Shown in pieces: positions 8,291-16,798 of a stretch of DNA of 44,323 nt. The position numbers and the translations under genes were made by a program. Location: NCBI GenBank assembly GCA_028244835.1, contig JAOKBJ010000006.1:1-44323 (forward strand), given 5' to 3'. Numbering within the stretch: the stretch's first letter is position 1; each line of letters begins with the position of its first letter. The DNA comes from Methylophilaceae bacterium. Lineage in GTDB: Bacteria > Pseudomonadota > Gammaproteobacteria > Burkholderiales > Methylophilaceae. A model generated the notes under the pieces. That model was given only the letters and a program-made list of their open reading frames with translations. It was not told where the DNA came from and made no database searches.

Positions 8291-9532
8291 ATGAAAATTG
8301 CGATTGTGGGTTCAGGAATCTCGGGTAATAGTTTAGCTTATACCCTTTCAAAAGAGCACGATATTACCCTTTTCGAAAAAAATAATCGATTAGGTGGGCA
8401 TTCCCACACACATGAAATTATTAGTCAGGGCAAAAAAATAAATGTAGACACTGGTTTTATTGTGTTCAACAAAAAAACATACCCTCTATTTACAAAACTA
8501 TTAGACGAATTAAATGTTCATTATGAAAAAAGTGACATGAGCTTTAGTGTATTTTCAAAAGATAGAAACTTTGAATATAATGGCACCACACTAAATACCT
8601 TGTTTTCGCAAAGAAAGAATATCTTTAATTATAAATTCATAAAAATGATTTATGAAATTATAAAATTTAATAAAGTGGCGCTAACTTTACTATCGGCTAA
8701 AACTGAAATATCACTTGAAACCTTTTTAAGACAGAATAATTTTTCTGATTATTTTTGTAAAAACTATATCTTACCCATGGGCTCCGCAATCTGGTCATCA
8801 AATATTAATTCGATGCTTAAGTTTCCAGCAGTATTCTTTGTTAAATTTTTTAATAATCATGGCATGTTGAACATTAATGATAGACCACAATGGTTAACGG
8901 TAACTAATGGGTCCAAAGAGTACGTCGAAAAACTAACCGCTTCAATTAAAAAAAATATTAGATTGAGTTGTCCAGTTAAGGCTGTTAAGAGAAATAAGGA
9001 TTCAGTGGAAATAAAGAGCTCAAACGGTACTGAAATATTTGATTACATTTTTTTTGCATGCCATAGTGACGAAGCCCTAAAATTAATTATCGATCCATCA
9101 GCTCAGGAAAAAAAAGTTCTTTCATCAATTCCATACTCTAAAAATGAAGTAACGCTTCATACTGATGAATCAATAATGCCAAATAATAAATTAACTTGGG
9201 CGGCTTGGAATTATAATATTGACTCTACAAATGATATGCCAATTGCACTTACATATAATATGAATATTCTTCAGAATCTCAAAACACAACAAACTATATT
9301 AGTAACATTAAATGATAATGGAAATATAAATCCAAAAAAAGTTTTGAAGAAAATTAATTACGACCATCCTTTATTTTCTTTAAGATCAGTTGAGGCTCAA
9401 AAAAGCTACGGCATTATTTCAGGTGTGAATAGAACAGGATATGCAGGTGCATATTGGGGTAATGGCTTTCATGAAGACGGAATAAGTAGTGCATACAATG
9501 CAATTAAGTTCTTTAAAGAAGCTACCAAGTAA
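8291..9532 (+). CDS. FAD/NAD-binding amine-oxidase-like protein (COG2907)
   Basis: A 413-residue flavoprotein. The N-terminal dinucleotide-binding motif is IAIVGSGISG (GxGxxG, Gly7/9/12), with the acidic strand end ITLFEKNNRLGGHSHTH giving the typical GG-H signature of this family. WLTVTNGSKEYVEKL and the C-terminal GYAGAYWGNGFHEDGISSAYNA complete the FAD-binding features. COG2907 proteins are regularly paired with DUF1365 and Cfa genes, and the same domain is fused to cyclopropane synthase in plants. The exact reaction is unproven, probably an oxidation or reduction on an acyl chain. The TAA is followed directly by the next ATG. Confidence 0.85.
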   Translation: MKIAIVGSGISGNSLAYTLSKEHDITLFEKNNRLGGHSHTHEIISQGKKINVDTGFIVFNKKTYPLFTKLLDELNVHYEKSDMSFSVFSKDRNFEYNGTTLNTLFSQRKNIFNYKFIKMIYEIIKFNKVALTLLSAKTEISLETFLRQNNFSDYFCKNYILPMGSAIWSSNINSMLKFPAVFFVKFFNNHGMLNINDRPQWLTVTNGSKEYVEKLTASIKKNIRLSCPVKAVKRNKDSVEIKSSNGTEIFDYIFFACHSDEALKLIIDPSAQEKKVLSSIPYSKNEVTLHTDESIMPNNKLTWAAWNYNIDSTNDMPIALTYNMNILQNLKTQQTILVTLNDNGNINPKKVLKKINYDHPLFSLRSVEAQKSYGIISGVNRTGYAGAYWGNGFHEDGISSAYNAIKFFKEATK

Positions 9533-10270
9533 ATGCATTCAATATATAAGGGAGTTGTTACACATACTAGGCATCTTCCTAAAAAGCATCACTTTAAATA
9601 TTCAATCACCATGCTGTTTATTGACCTTGATCAGATTACTAACGCGTTTAAAAAAAATTTATTCTGGAGTTATAACAAAAATAATATAGGCTCAATAAAT
9701 AAATTAGATTATTACGCTAGTAAGAAGAAAGAGATAAAAAAATCTATTGTGGACTTAATTAAAAAAAGAATTGGTACTGAGGTTGATGGGAAAATATTTC
9801 TCCTAACAAATGGTAAATATTTTGGGTATTGTTTTAATCCTGTAAGTTTCTATTACTGCTTTAATAAATCACAAAAATTAATTGCTATTGTTTCACATAT
9901 CACAAACACGCCTTGGAATGAGAAGTATGCCTATGTTCATGATTGTAATGATATGAAAAGCGGTACGAAGATTTTTAACTTTGATAAAAAATTTCATGTG
10001 TCTCCATTTATGCCAATGGATATAAAATATAACTGGAAATTTACAGAACCAAAAGACTTTTTATACGTCTCAATGGACAGTTTTGAAAATAATAATTTTA
10101 ATTTTAATGCTACTTTAAGATTAACAAGAAAGGCATGGACGCCCTGGGCTTTAAATAAAATTCTGTTAATGTTTCCTCCAACAACTATTAGGACAATTTT
10201 GGCAATCTATTGGAATGCTTTTTTACTAGGCCTAAAAAGAATTCCTTTTTATCCGCACCCAAAAAAATGA
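9533..10270 (+). CDS. DUF1365 family protein
   Basis: A 245-residue protein with clear DUF1365 (COG3496) landmarks: the opening YKGVVTHTRHLPKKHHFKYS, then MLFIDLDQI, LTNGKYFGYCFNPVSFYYCF (about 88-107), and VSHITNTPWNEKYAY, with a hydrophobic C-terminal segment. The family has no proven activity but is nearly always found between a COG2907 flavoprotein and a Cfa-type enzyme, as here. It starts on the base after the previous stop and its TGA overlaps the next ATG, which suggests equal expression of the three partners. Confidence 0.88.
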   Translation: MHSIYKGVVTHTRHLPKKHHFKYSITMLFIDLDQITNAFKKNLFWSYNKNNIGSINKLDYYASKKKEIKKSIVDLIKKRIGTEVDGKIFLLTNGKYFGYCFNPVSFYYCFNKSQKLIAIVSHITNTPWNEKYAYVHDCNDMKSGTKIFNFDKKFHVSPFMPMDIKYNWKFTEPKDFLYVSMDSFENNNFNFNATLRLTRKAWTPWALNKILLMFPPTTIRTILAIYWNAFLLGLKRIPFYPHPKK

Positions 10271-11475
10271 AGAAACTCTCTAATTCAATATATAAAAGTA
10301 TCTTTTTTAATCAATTAAAAAAAATAAAGCATGGATCGATAACAGTAATTGATGACAAAAAAAAATATGTGTTTGGTCAAGGTGGAAAGCTTTCGAGCAC
10401 TATCTTTGTTAGGAATAATAGTTTTTACTTCGATGTTCTTATCGGTGGCTCTATAGGTGCAGCCGATTCTTTCATCGAAAATGCCTGGGAAACAAATAAC
10501 TTAACCAATGTTATTAGAATTATGGCTATAAATTCTGAACTAACAGAAAGTATTGAAAGCTCATTTAATTTAGTAGTTAGTCCTATTCTAAGATTTCTTC
10601 ATTATTTAAGACGTAATAATAAAAAAAATAGCCTTCAAAATATAGCTAAACATTACGATCTTAGTAATAATTTTTTTAGTGAGTTTTTAGATCCGACTAT
10701 GATGTACTCTTCCGCAATATATGATGGCAAAAATGATACATTAAATAATGCATCGATTAATAAACTTAAAATTATTTGTGAAAAATTAAAACTAAAAAAA
10801 ACAGATCATGTTATTGAAATTGGTACTGGTTGGGGCGGCTTTGCTATTTATGCTGCTACCCATTATGGTTGTAAGGTAACCACGACAACAATCTCAAAGC
10901 AGCAGTTCCTATATACTAAAAACAAAATTAATAAACTAAAACTAAACAAAAAAATTAAAGTTATTTTTAAAGATTATCGCGACCTTAAAGGAAGTTTTAA
11001 TAAGTTAGTTTCTATTGAAATGATTGAAGCTGTTGGGCATAAATATTATGATGAATACTTTGGAAAAGTTAATTCACTGTTAAAGGAAGATGGGATGGCT
11101 CTTATTCAAGCTATAACTATTAGAGATCAAAAATATCATGCTGCGCTAAAGTCTGTCGACTTTATACAAAAATATATCTTTCCCGGAAGTTGTATACCAT
11201 CTTTGAATATACTGCAAAATAGTATAACTAAATCTTCAGATCTGATTATCAAAGATGTTGAGGATATTGGAGACCACTATGCGACAACATTGATGCATTG
11301 GAGAGCAAACTTTATTAAAAATTTAAAACATATTGAAATTTTAGGGTTCGATAAAGAATTTATTCGCATGTGGCTTTATTACTTTGCTTACTGTGAAGGT
11401 GGCTTTAGAGAAAAAGTTATTAACGATGCACATATTTTATTAGCAAAACCAATGAATAGAGATAAAGACAAATAG
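10267..11475 (+). CDS. Cfa-type fatty acyl phospholipid methyltransferase
   Basis: A 402-residue full-length cyclopropane-fatty-acid-synthase family protein. The start at 10267 overlaps the upstream TGA (ATGA); a longer frame from 10210 would lie inside the DUF1365 gene. It has the lipid-binding N-terminal domain, HYDLSNNFF (129-137), motif I VIEIGTGWGG (182-191), VSIEMIEAVG (248-257) and DFIQKYIFPGS. Against E. coli Cfa, the Glu (254) and Tyr (338) of the bicarbonate site are kept, but the Cys is Ser149 and the His is Gln281. This matches the subfamily that travels with COG2907 and DUF1365. It may methylate or cyclopropanate an unsaturated phospholipid chain. Confidence 0.88.
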   Translation: MKKLSNSIYKSIFFNQLKKIKHGSITVIDDKKKYVFGQGGKLSSTIFVRNNSFYFDVLIGGSIGAADSFIENAWETNNLTNVIRIMAINSELTESIESSFNLVVSPILRFLHYLRRNNKKNSLQNIAKHYDLSNNFFSEFLDPTMMYSSAIYDGKNDTLNNASINKLKIICEKLKLKKTDHVIEIGTGWGGFAIYAATHYGCKVTTTTISKQQFLYTKNKINKLKLNKKIKVIFKDYRDLKGSFNKLVSIEMIEAVGHKYYDEYFGKVNSLLKEDGMALIQAITIRDQKYHAALKSVDFIQKYIFPGSCIPSLNILQNSITKSSDLIIKDVEDIGDHYATTLMHWRANFIKNLKHIEILGFDKEFIRMWLYYFAYCEGGFREKVINDAHILLAKPMNRDKDK

Positions 11476-13341
11476 GTGGGCATGGATTCAATTTCGAAAG
11501 CCAAAAAAAAAGAAAGAATGGGCGATATAGAGGGTGCCTTAGTCCTACTAAAAGAGGTATTGGTAAATAACCCAAATGATATTTCCACTCAAATTGAAAT
11601 TGCCAACCTATATGCGGCAAATAATAATTTTTTAGAAGCAGCTACATATTTTAGAAAATTACTTACCATGATGAATGGAAACGAAGACATAAGAGAAGGT
11701 TTATGCTTCTGTCTTAAAGAGATTGGAAATCAATATCAAGCTAGTAGAAAATACAAGTTAGCAAAAGATTGCTTTGAAGAATTACTCACTTACCACCCTA
11801 ACAATCCAGATTATTTATTTAACTATGGAAATGCTTTATTCGCTCTAAATCAATTTGATAAATCTATTGATGCATATCAAAGCTCAATAAAAAACAATTT
11901 AATCCAACCAGATGCAGATACGTTTAATAATTTAGGTAATGCTTATCGTCGCCTTGGTAAAAATGAAGATGCAATCAGATGCTACAAGCAAGCTCTAGAG
12001 ATAAATCCTGAATCAATTCACTCAAAAGTTGAACTAACACATTTAAAGCAACTTATCTGCGAATGGGAAAATATTGACACCTTATTTGATGATATCAAAA
12101 ATAATATTAGCAATAAAAGTAAGGGAAAGGTATCGCCATTTACAGTCCTATCAATGCCTAATTTTAATAGTAAAGATCATTTAAAAGTTGCTACAAATTG
12201 GTCTGAACAGATAAAAATAAAGCCACTTAGTAAGGTAAGTACTCCCATAAAAAATAAACTTACGATTGGCTATCTATCAGCTGACTTTAGAAATCACCCT
12301 CTCTATTACTTAATTTTTGATATATTAAAAAGCCATAATAAAAAGATGTTTAATATTAAGTTATTTTATTCAGGCCCAGATGAAGCCTCAAGTGAGCATG
12401 AAGAATTTAAAAAATTAGATTGCCAATTTATTAATATATCCAACGAAAGTGATTATAAAGGGGCACAACTAATAAGAGATGAAAAAGTTGATATATTGGT
12501 AGACTTATCAGGATTTACTCAAAACAGTAGGTCATTCATAGCTGCTTACAAACCTGCTCGGTATCATATAAATTGGCTTGGGTTTGCTGGAACAATGGGC
12601 TTTCATAATGCAAAACCACTTTTTGATTTTATTTTATCTGATAAATATATCATTCCTGATGACAAAATAAATGACTACGCTGAAAAGGTTTTATATCTTC
12701 CCCATTGCTACCAACCCAACATTGCGGACAGGCCCAAACTCACCTCCAAAACTAAAAGAGATTATGGATTTAACGAACATACTTTTATATACGCATCTTT
12801 TAGTCAGCCAATTAAAATTACTAAAAATCAATTTAATATATGGATAAAACTTCTAAAGAGCAGCCCTTCTGCAAATCTTTGGCTTCTAGATTCAAATAAT
12901 TTGTACAAAGAAAATTTATGGCTACATGCAAAACTTAATGGCATTGAAAAAAATAGAATTAAATTTGCCCCAAAGGTCTCAATTGAGGAGCATATAAATC
13001 GTCATCAAATTATTGATTTATTTTTAGATACATATCCATACAATGCACACACCTCCACAAGCGATGCGATATGGGCTGAGTGCCCTGTCCTGACTTTGTC
13101 AGGGCAAAGCTTTGCTAGTAGAGTTGCAGGAAGTATTTTAAAAGAAATTGATTGTGAAGAATTGATTACAAATGATAATGTCAAATATTATGACAAAGCT
13201 CTTGATTTATATAAAAATCCAAAAAGGCTTTTAAGAATTAAACAAAAAATTATCATAGGCAAAAAAAACTCGGCTCTATTTAAGCCTAATATATTCACTA
13301 CTAACTTAGAAAAAATCTATAGAGATTTATTTGCGAGTTGA
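11476..13341 (+). CDS. TPR / GT41 (SPINDLY, O-GlcNAc-transferase-like) glycosyltransferase
   Basis: A 621-residue protein. Residues about 1-190 carry TPR units (NNLGNAYRRLGKNEDAIRCY, ALEINPES). The rest is a GT41 domain: IGYLSADFRNHPLYYLIFDI with the N-lobe His, VDILVDLSGFTQNSR, PARYHINWLGFAGTMG, the SFSQPIKITK lysine region, and NAHTSTSDAIWAECPVLT, the UDP-sugar site. Such enzymes transfer a sugar to Ser/Thr/Asn of proteins in the cytoplasm. The start is either GTG 11476, right after the previous stop, or ATG 11482; GTG is listed. It follows the lipid genes with no gap, so it is co-transcribed although its job looks different. The 3' end overlaps the convergent EamA gene by 15 bases. Confidence 0.85.
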   Translation: MGMDSISKAKKKERMGDIEGALVLLKEVLVNNPNDISTQIEIANLYAANNNFLEAATYFRKLLTMMNGNEDIREGLCFCLKEIGNQYQASRKYKLAKDCFEELLTYHPNNPDYLFNYGNALFALNQFDKSIDAYQSSIKNNLIQPDADTFNNLGNAYRRLGKNEDAIRCYKQALEINPESIHSKVELTHLKQLICEWENIDTLFDDIKNNISNKSKGKVSPFTVLSMPNFNSKDHLKVATNWSEQIKIKPLSKVSTPIKNKLTIGYLSADFRNHPLYYLIFDILKSHNKKMFNIKLFYSGPDEASSEHEEFKKLDCQFINISNESDYKGAQLIRDEKVDILVDLSGFTQNSRSFIAAYKPARYHINWLGFAGTMGFHNAKPLFDFILSDKYIIPDDKINDYAEKVLYLPHCYQPNIADRPKLTSKTKRDYGFNEHTFIYASFSQPIKITKNQFNIWIKLLKSSPSANLWLLDSNNLYKENLWLHAKLNGIEKNRIKFAPKVSIEEHINRHQIIDLFLDTYPYNAHTSTSDAIWAECPVLTLSGQSFASRVAGSILKEIDCEELITNDNVKYYDKALDLYKNPKRLLRIKQKIIIGKKNSALFKPNIFTTNLEKIYRDLFAS

Positions 13342-14121
13342 GATCAACACCCCTAAAATAATAAATACACCTCCAATGAAATCTTTAGCTAACAATGATT
13401 CATTAGCCAATAAGTAGCCAGATATACCTACAACCACTATTTCGAATAAAAATATTGGGCTAGCTCGAACTGCTTCTACTAAAGTAAGACCAATCTGCAC
13501 AACCATCGTTGCAAGCAGCATTACAAGACCTATTAAAATTAAAATAATAATAGATTTAAAGTCTAAACTAGGAGAATTAAACTCTACGGGAAATAATATA
13601 GCTGATATTAGTGCAATTATTATTACACCAATCCAAACTGCATATGATTTGTCTTTAATGCTTAACTTATTGAAGCGTCTTGCCAAAACATTACTTAAAG
13701 CAAAACCAATACCGCCAATAATTGCATAAATATCACTTACATCTAAGGTAAATAAAGAGAACCCGTCTTGCCAAAGAACTATAAATGCTCCTAATAAACT
13801 CAAAATGGCAGCTACAATATTTTTAAGGAATATCTTTTCTTTTAGAAATAGAAATGAAAATGAAATTGTCCAAACTGGTGATAAGAAAAACAAAAGCATA
13901 ACCCGAACTAACTCACCATCTATAACTGCTAATACAAATGCAATATTAGTGACCCCCTGAACCAATGCATAAATCCAAAAATTTATATGCTTAAAATTTG
14001 AAAGTTTATTGGGTTTGTAGAAAAATAGTCCTAGTAATAGAGTGAAGCTGAAGCCAAGTAAGCTGGAATATACCCCAGAAATACCAACGTCTGCCAAAAG
14101 TCGGTATGGATACCAAATCAA
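13327..14121 (-). CDS. EamA/DMT family transporter, start uncertain
   Basis: A drug/metabolite transporter superfamily protein with about ten hydrophobic helices in two EamA halves: FLFLKEKIFLKNIVAAILSLLGAFIV near the middle and a matching LLANESLLAKDFIGGVFIILGVLIS at the end. The first usable start codon is TTG at 14121, giving 264 residues but cutting off most of helix 1. The frame stays open upstream to about 14196 and encodes TYKGILYLLFGTLVWG, a typical EamA first helix, with AAAGGA at 14163-14158. A rare start (CTG 14154, ATT 14187) or a sequence error is likely. Substrate unknown. It lies just downstream of miaA on the same strand. Confidence 0.8.
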   Translation of the reverse strand: MIWYPYRLLADVGISGVYSSLLGFSFTLLLGLFFYKPNKLSNFKHINFWIYALVQGVTNIAFVLAVIDGELVRVMLLFFLSPVWTISFSFLFLKEKIFLKNIVAAILSLLGAFIVLWQDGFSLFTLDVSDIYAIIGGIGFALSNVLARRFNKLSIKDKSYAVWIGVIIIALISAILFPVEFNSPSLDFKSIIILILIGLVMLLATMVVQIGLTLVEAVRASPIFLFEIVVVGISGYLLANESLLAKDFIGGVFIILGVLISTRK

Positions 14122-14171
14122 ACCCCAGACTAAGGTACCAAAAAGTAAGTACAGTATTCCTTTATAAGTAT

Positions 14172-15113
14172 TTAATTTGCTAAAAATGCTTTTATCCTAT
14201 CTGTAACTTTTGAATTTAGATCACCACTAAATGGATCGAATATTTCTAAGTTTTCCATCTTGCGCATCCAAGTCATCTGTCTTTTTGCTAATTGCCTTGT
14301 TGCAAAAATTATCTTATTTTTTAGTTCACTTTTAGAAATTTGGTTTTTTAAGTAATGGTAGGTTTGCCGATAGCCAACTGCCCTAAAAGAAGGGTATGAG
14401 TCATCTAAACTTGGGTAATTGCTTAAAATTGCCTCAACCTCATCTATCAGGCCACTTTCAAGCATACATTCAACCCTTTCCTCAATTACTAGATGCAAGT
14501 GCTCTCTGCTATCAGGCATTAAAGCAAGCTTTAAAATTTTGTACGGAGTCTCTATCGTCTTTTTATTAATGTAAAAAGAGGATAATGGCTTACCAGTAAT
14601 ATAATAGACCTCTAAAGCTCTTTGAATTCTTTGTGAGTCATTAGCGTTTATTTTTTTTGTTGATACTGGATCAACCTCCTCAAGCTTATTAAATAAAAAC
14701 TCAATACCAAATTTATTTAATTCATCGTTTACTTTTTTTTTTGTTTCTATCGTTGAAACAGGTAATTTATCTAAAGGATTTTCTAGGGAATTAAAATACA
14801 TCATTGTTCCCCCATAAAGAAAGGGAATTTTTTTTTCATTCAGAGATTTGGTTACAATTGAATCAACGTCTTTTTTAAAATCTCCAACCGAATAAGACTC
14901 AATCGGTGATCTAATATCTAGCAAATGATGTGGGGTTTTAATTAGCTCTTTGTGATTTGGTTTTGCAGTACCAATATCCAAATTTTTATAAATTTGAGCT
15001 GAATCAACACTGATTATATCAATAGGAAATAAATCATTAAGGTGCTTAACGAGTTCTGTTTTTCCTGTTGCCGTTGGGCCTAATAAATAAATTCTTTTAT
15101 CTTTAATTACCAT
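14172..15113 (-). CDS. miaA: tRNA dimethylallyltransferase
   Basis: A 313-residue MiaA, normal length. It adds a dimethylallyl group to A37 of tRNAs that read UNN codons. Walker A is LLGPTATGKTELV (residues about 10-22), followed by the catalytic-Asp segment SVDSAQIYKNLDIGTAKP, the FLYGGTMMYFNSL site, INANDSQRIQRALEVYYITG, and the C-terminal ATRQLAKRQMTWMR. The start overlaps the end of amiC by 7 bases, so both are probably one operon with tsaE. In many proteobacteria mutL lies between amiC/amiB and miaA; it is absent here. Confidence 0.96.
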   Translation of the reverse strand: MVIKDKRIYLLGPTATGKTELVKHLNDLFPIDIISVDSAQIYKNLDIGTAKPNHKELIKTPHHLLDIRSPIESYSVGDFKKDVDSIVTKSLNEKKIPFLYGGTMMYFNSLENPLDKLPVSTIETKKKVNDELNKFGIEFLFNKLEEVDPVSTKKINANDSQRIQRALEVYYITGKPLSSFYINKKTIETPYKILKLALMPDSREHLHLVIEERVECMLESGLIDEVEAILSNYPSLDDSYPSFRAVGYRQTYHYLKNQISKSELKNKIIFATRQLAKRQMTWMRKMENLEIFDPFSGDLNSKVTDRIKAFLAN

Positions 15114-16312
15114 TCTTGATTTTCTGTATAAAAAGCAACCTGAGTGGAATTATTTTTCACATACCTCTTAATACCCTTAAGGATACTTCGAGATAGTTTT
15201 TGTTGAAAAGCTACTGATTTTAGATTCTTCTCTTCTTTTCTGTTACTAATGAATGCAGTTTCTATAAGAATTGAGGGTATATCAGGTGCTTTAAGAACAG
15301 CAAATCCTGCCTGTTCAACATGTTTCTTATGAAGCTTGTTCACCATTTTTATTTCTTTTAAAACATGATTACCAAGCTTCAAACTATCATTAATAGTTGT
15401 TGCCTGAGATAAATCCAACAAAGTTCTAGCAAGTATCGGTTCTTTATCATCAATACTAACCCCTCCTATTAAATCAGATTCATTTTCATTATTAGCTAAA
15501 AACTTAGCGAACGCACTGGTTGCCCCCCTTTCTGACAGAGCAAATACAGAAGAACCTCTAACTGCCCTTTTTTTAAATGCATCAGCATGAATTGATATAA
15601 AAATATCAGCTTTTATTTTTCTAGCCATGGAAACCCTCTTCCCAAGTGGAATATAGTAATCACCCGATCTAATTAATACCGCCTTCATATAGGGCTCTTT
15701 ATCAATAATTTTTTTGAGATTTTTTGCAATTTGAAGATTTACAACTTTTTCTTTGGTTCCTTTGGCTCCTATAGCACCAGGATCTTCCCCTCCATGCCCA
15801 GCGTCAATAGCAATGATAGTAGTTTGGCGTTTTATATTTGGAATTACTTGTTTTGGGGGCTTTGGAAGAATATTCCTCTGCTCAAGTTGTTTAAGGAGAT
15901 TGGCAACACTATCATTTTCTTTAGGGTAGACATCAATAACCAGTCTGTGCTTGTACTTTTTAACTGGTTGCAAAGAAAATATCTTCACACTGGCTGATGA
16001 TTTAAGATCAATAACAAGTCTTGTTACTGTTGGGTTAAATTGTCCAACACGAATTTTTTTAATATTCGGATCAAGCCCATCAACCTTAGAGCTTAATTGC
16101 CTAAGTACATCATTTAATTCAATTTCCTTTAGATCAACCACGATTCTTTCAGGATTTTGAAGCATCATTTGGTCATTTGCTATCGCCGATGAAGACTCAA
16201 TTGTTACCCTTGTATAATCAGGCGCTGGCCAAACTCTAGTTGCATTAACTACATTCTCAGCGGCTGCTGAGAAACTAAATAAGAATAAAATATAAAAAAT
16301 AAAATATTTCAT
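15107..16312 (-). CDS. amiC: N-acetylmuramoyl-L-alanine amidase (AMIN + Amidase_3)
   Basis: A 401-residue periplasmic zinc amidase that splits septal peptidoglycan during daughter-cell separation. ATG 16312 overlaps the tsaE stop (TGATG) and gives a clean signal peptide ending FSFSAAAE; a longer frame from 16333 would run into tsaE. An AMIN domain (about 25-130, WPAPDYTRVTIESS start) is followed by Amidase_3 with zinc and catalytic residues in IAIDAGHGGEDPGA, the Glu in KEKVVNLQ, FISIHADAF, and the late Glu in SILIETAFISNRKEE. AMIN domains direct these enzymes to the septum, where EnvC/NlpD-type factors activate them. Confidence 0.93.
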   Translation of the reverse strand: MKYFIFYILFLFSFSAAAENVVNATRVWPAPDYTRVTIESSSAIANDQMMLQNPERIVVDLKEIELNDVLRQLSSKVDGLDPNIKKIRVGQFNPTVTRLVIDLKSSASVKIFSLQPVKKYKHRLVIDVYPKENDSVANLLKQLEQRNILPKPPKQVIPNIKRQTTIIAIDAGHGGEDPGAIGAKGTKEKVVNLQIAKNLKKIIDKEPYMKAVLIRSGDYYIPLGKRVSMARKIKADIFISIHADAFKKRAVRGSSVFALSERGATSAFAKFLANNENESDLIGGVSIDDKEPILARTLLDLSQATTINDSLKLGNHVLKEIKMVNKLHKKHVEQAGFAVLKAPDIPSILIETAFISNRKEEKNLKSVAFQQKLSRSILKGIKRYVKNNSTQVAFYTENQEW

Positions 16313-16770
16313 CAGGATAAGTTTACTAAACATTTATTTCCTTTTTTAGTGAAGGGATTGATAATAACAATTCGGCTTTCATTTTCATATAAAATCTCAA
16401 TTTCTAGATCAGGCTTCGGAAGAAGTTCAGCAGATTTCTCAGGCCATTCAATAAGGGTAACGTCATAACTATTTACATATTCTTGAAAGCCAGACGAAAA
16501 CCACTCATTTGGATTTGCAAATCTATACAGATCAAAATGATTTAAAGTAAATGCATCAAACTCATATTGCTCAAAGAGACTATATGTAGGACTTTTAACG
16601 GAGCCAACGTACCCAAGACCTCTAATTATACCTCTTGCTAAGGTTGTTTTGCCTGCTCCAAGATCTCCTTTAAGAAAAATTAAAAGTCCCTCAAATAAAT
16701 GAGCTGATAAATTTTCACCTAAATCTAAAGTATTTTTTTCATTGGAAAGTAAAATTTTTAATTCTTTCAT
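16312..16770 (-). CDS. tsaE: tRNA threonylcarbamoyladenosine biosynthesis ATPase TsaE
   Basis: A 152-residue TsaE. It works with TsaB/TsaD to make t6A37 in ANN-decoding tRNAs. Walker A is LKGDLGAGKTTLARGI (about 33-48), followed by SVKSPTYSLFEQY and the Walker B-like LNHFDLYRF, then LIEWPEKSAELLP near the end. Length and motif order are normal. It is the first gene of the tsaE-amiC-miaA group, and its start lies only 28 bases from the divergent queG start. Confidence 0.95.
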   Translation of the reverse strand: MKELKILLSNEKNTLDLGENLSAHLFEGLLIFLKGDLGAGKTTLARGIIRGLGYVGSVKSPTYSLFEQYEFDAFTLNHFDLYRFANPNEWFSSGFQEYVNSYDVTLIEWPEKSAELLPKPDLEIEILYENESRIVIINPFTKKGNKCLVNLS

Positions 16771-16798
16771 GATCGTTTTAGTTTATTATTTTCATCTT

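Noticed and set aside
3718-13341. Genomic island inserted at tRNA-Glu
   Set aside because: The operon beside the tRNA suggested an island, but no integrase and no repeat of the tRNA 3' end was found further along.
16742-16798. 19-residue longer start for queG
   Set aside because: It would overlap the start of the divergent tsaE; ATG 16799 matches the family's normal opening.
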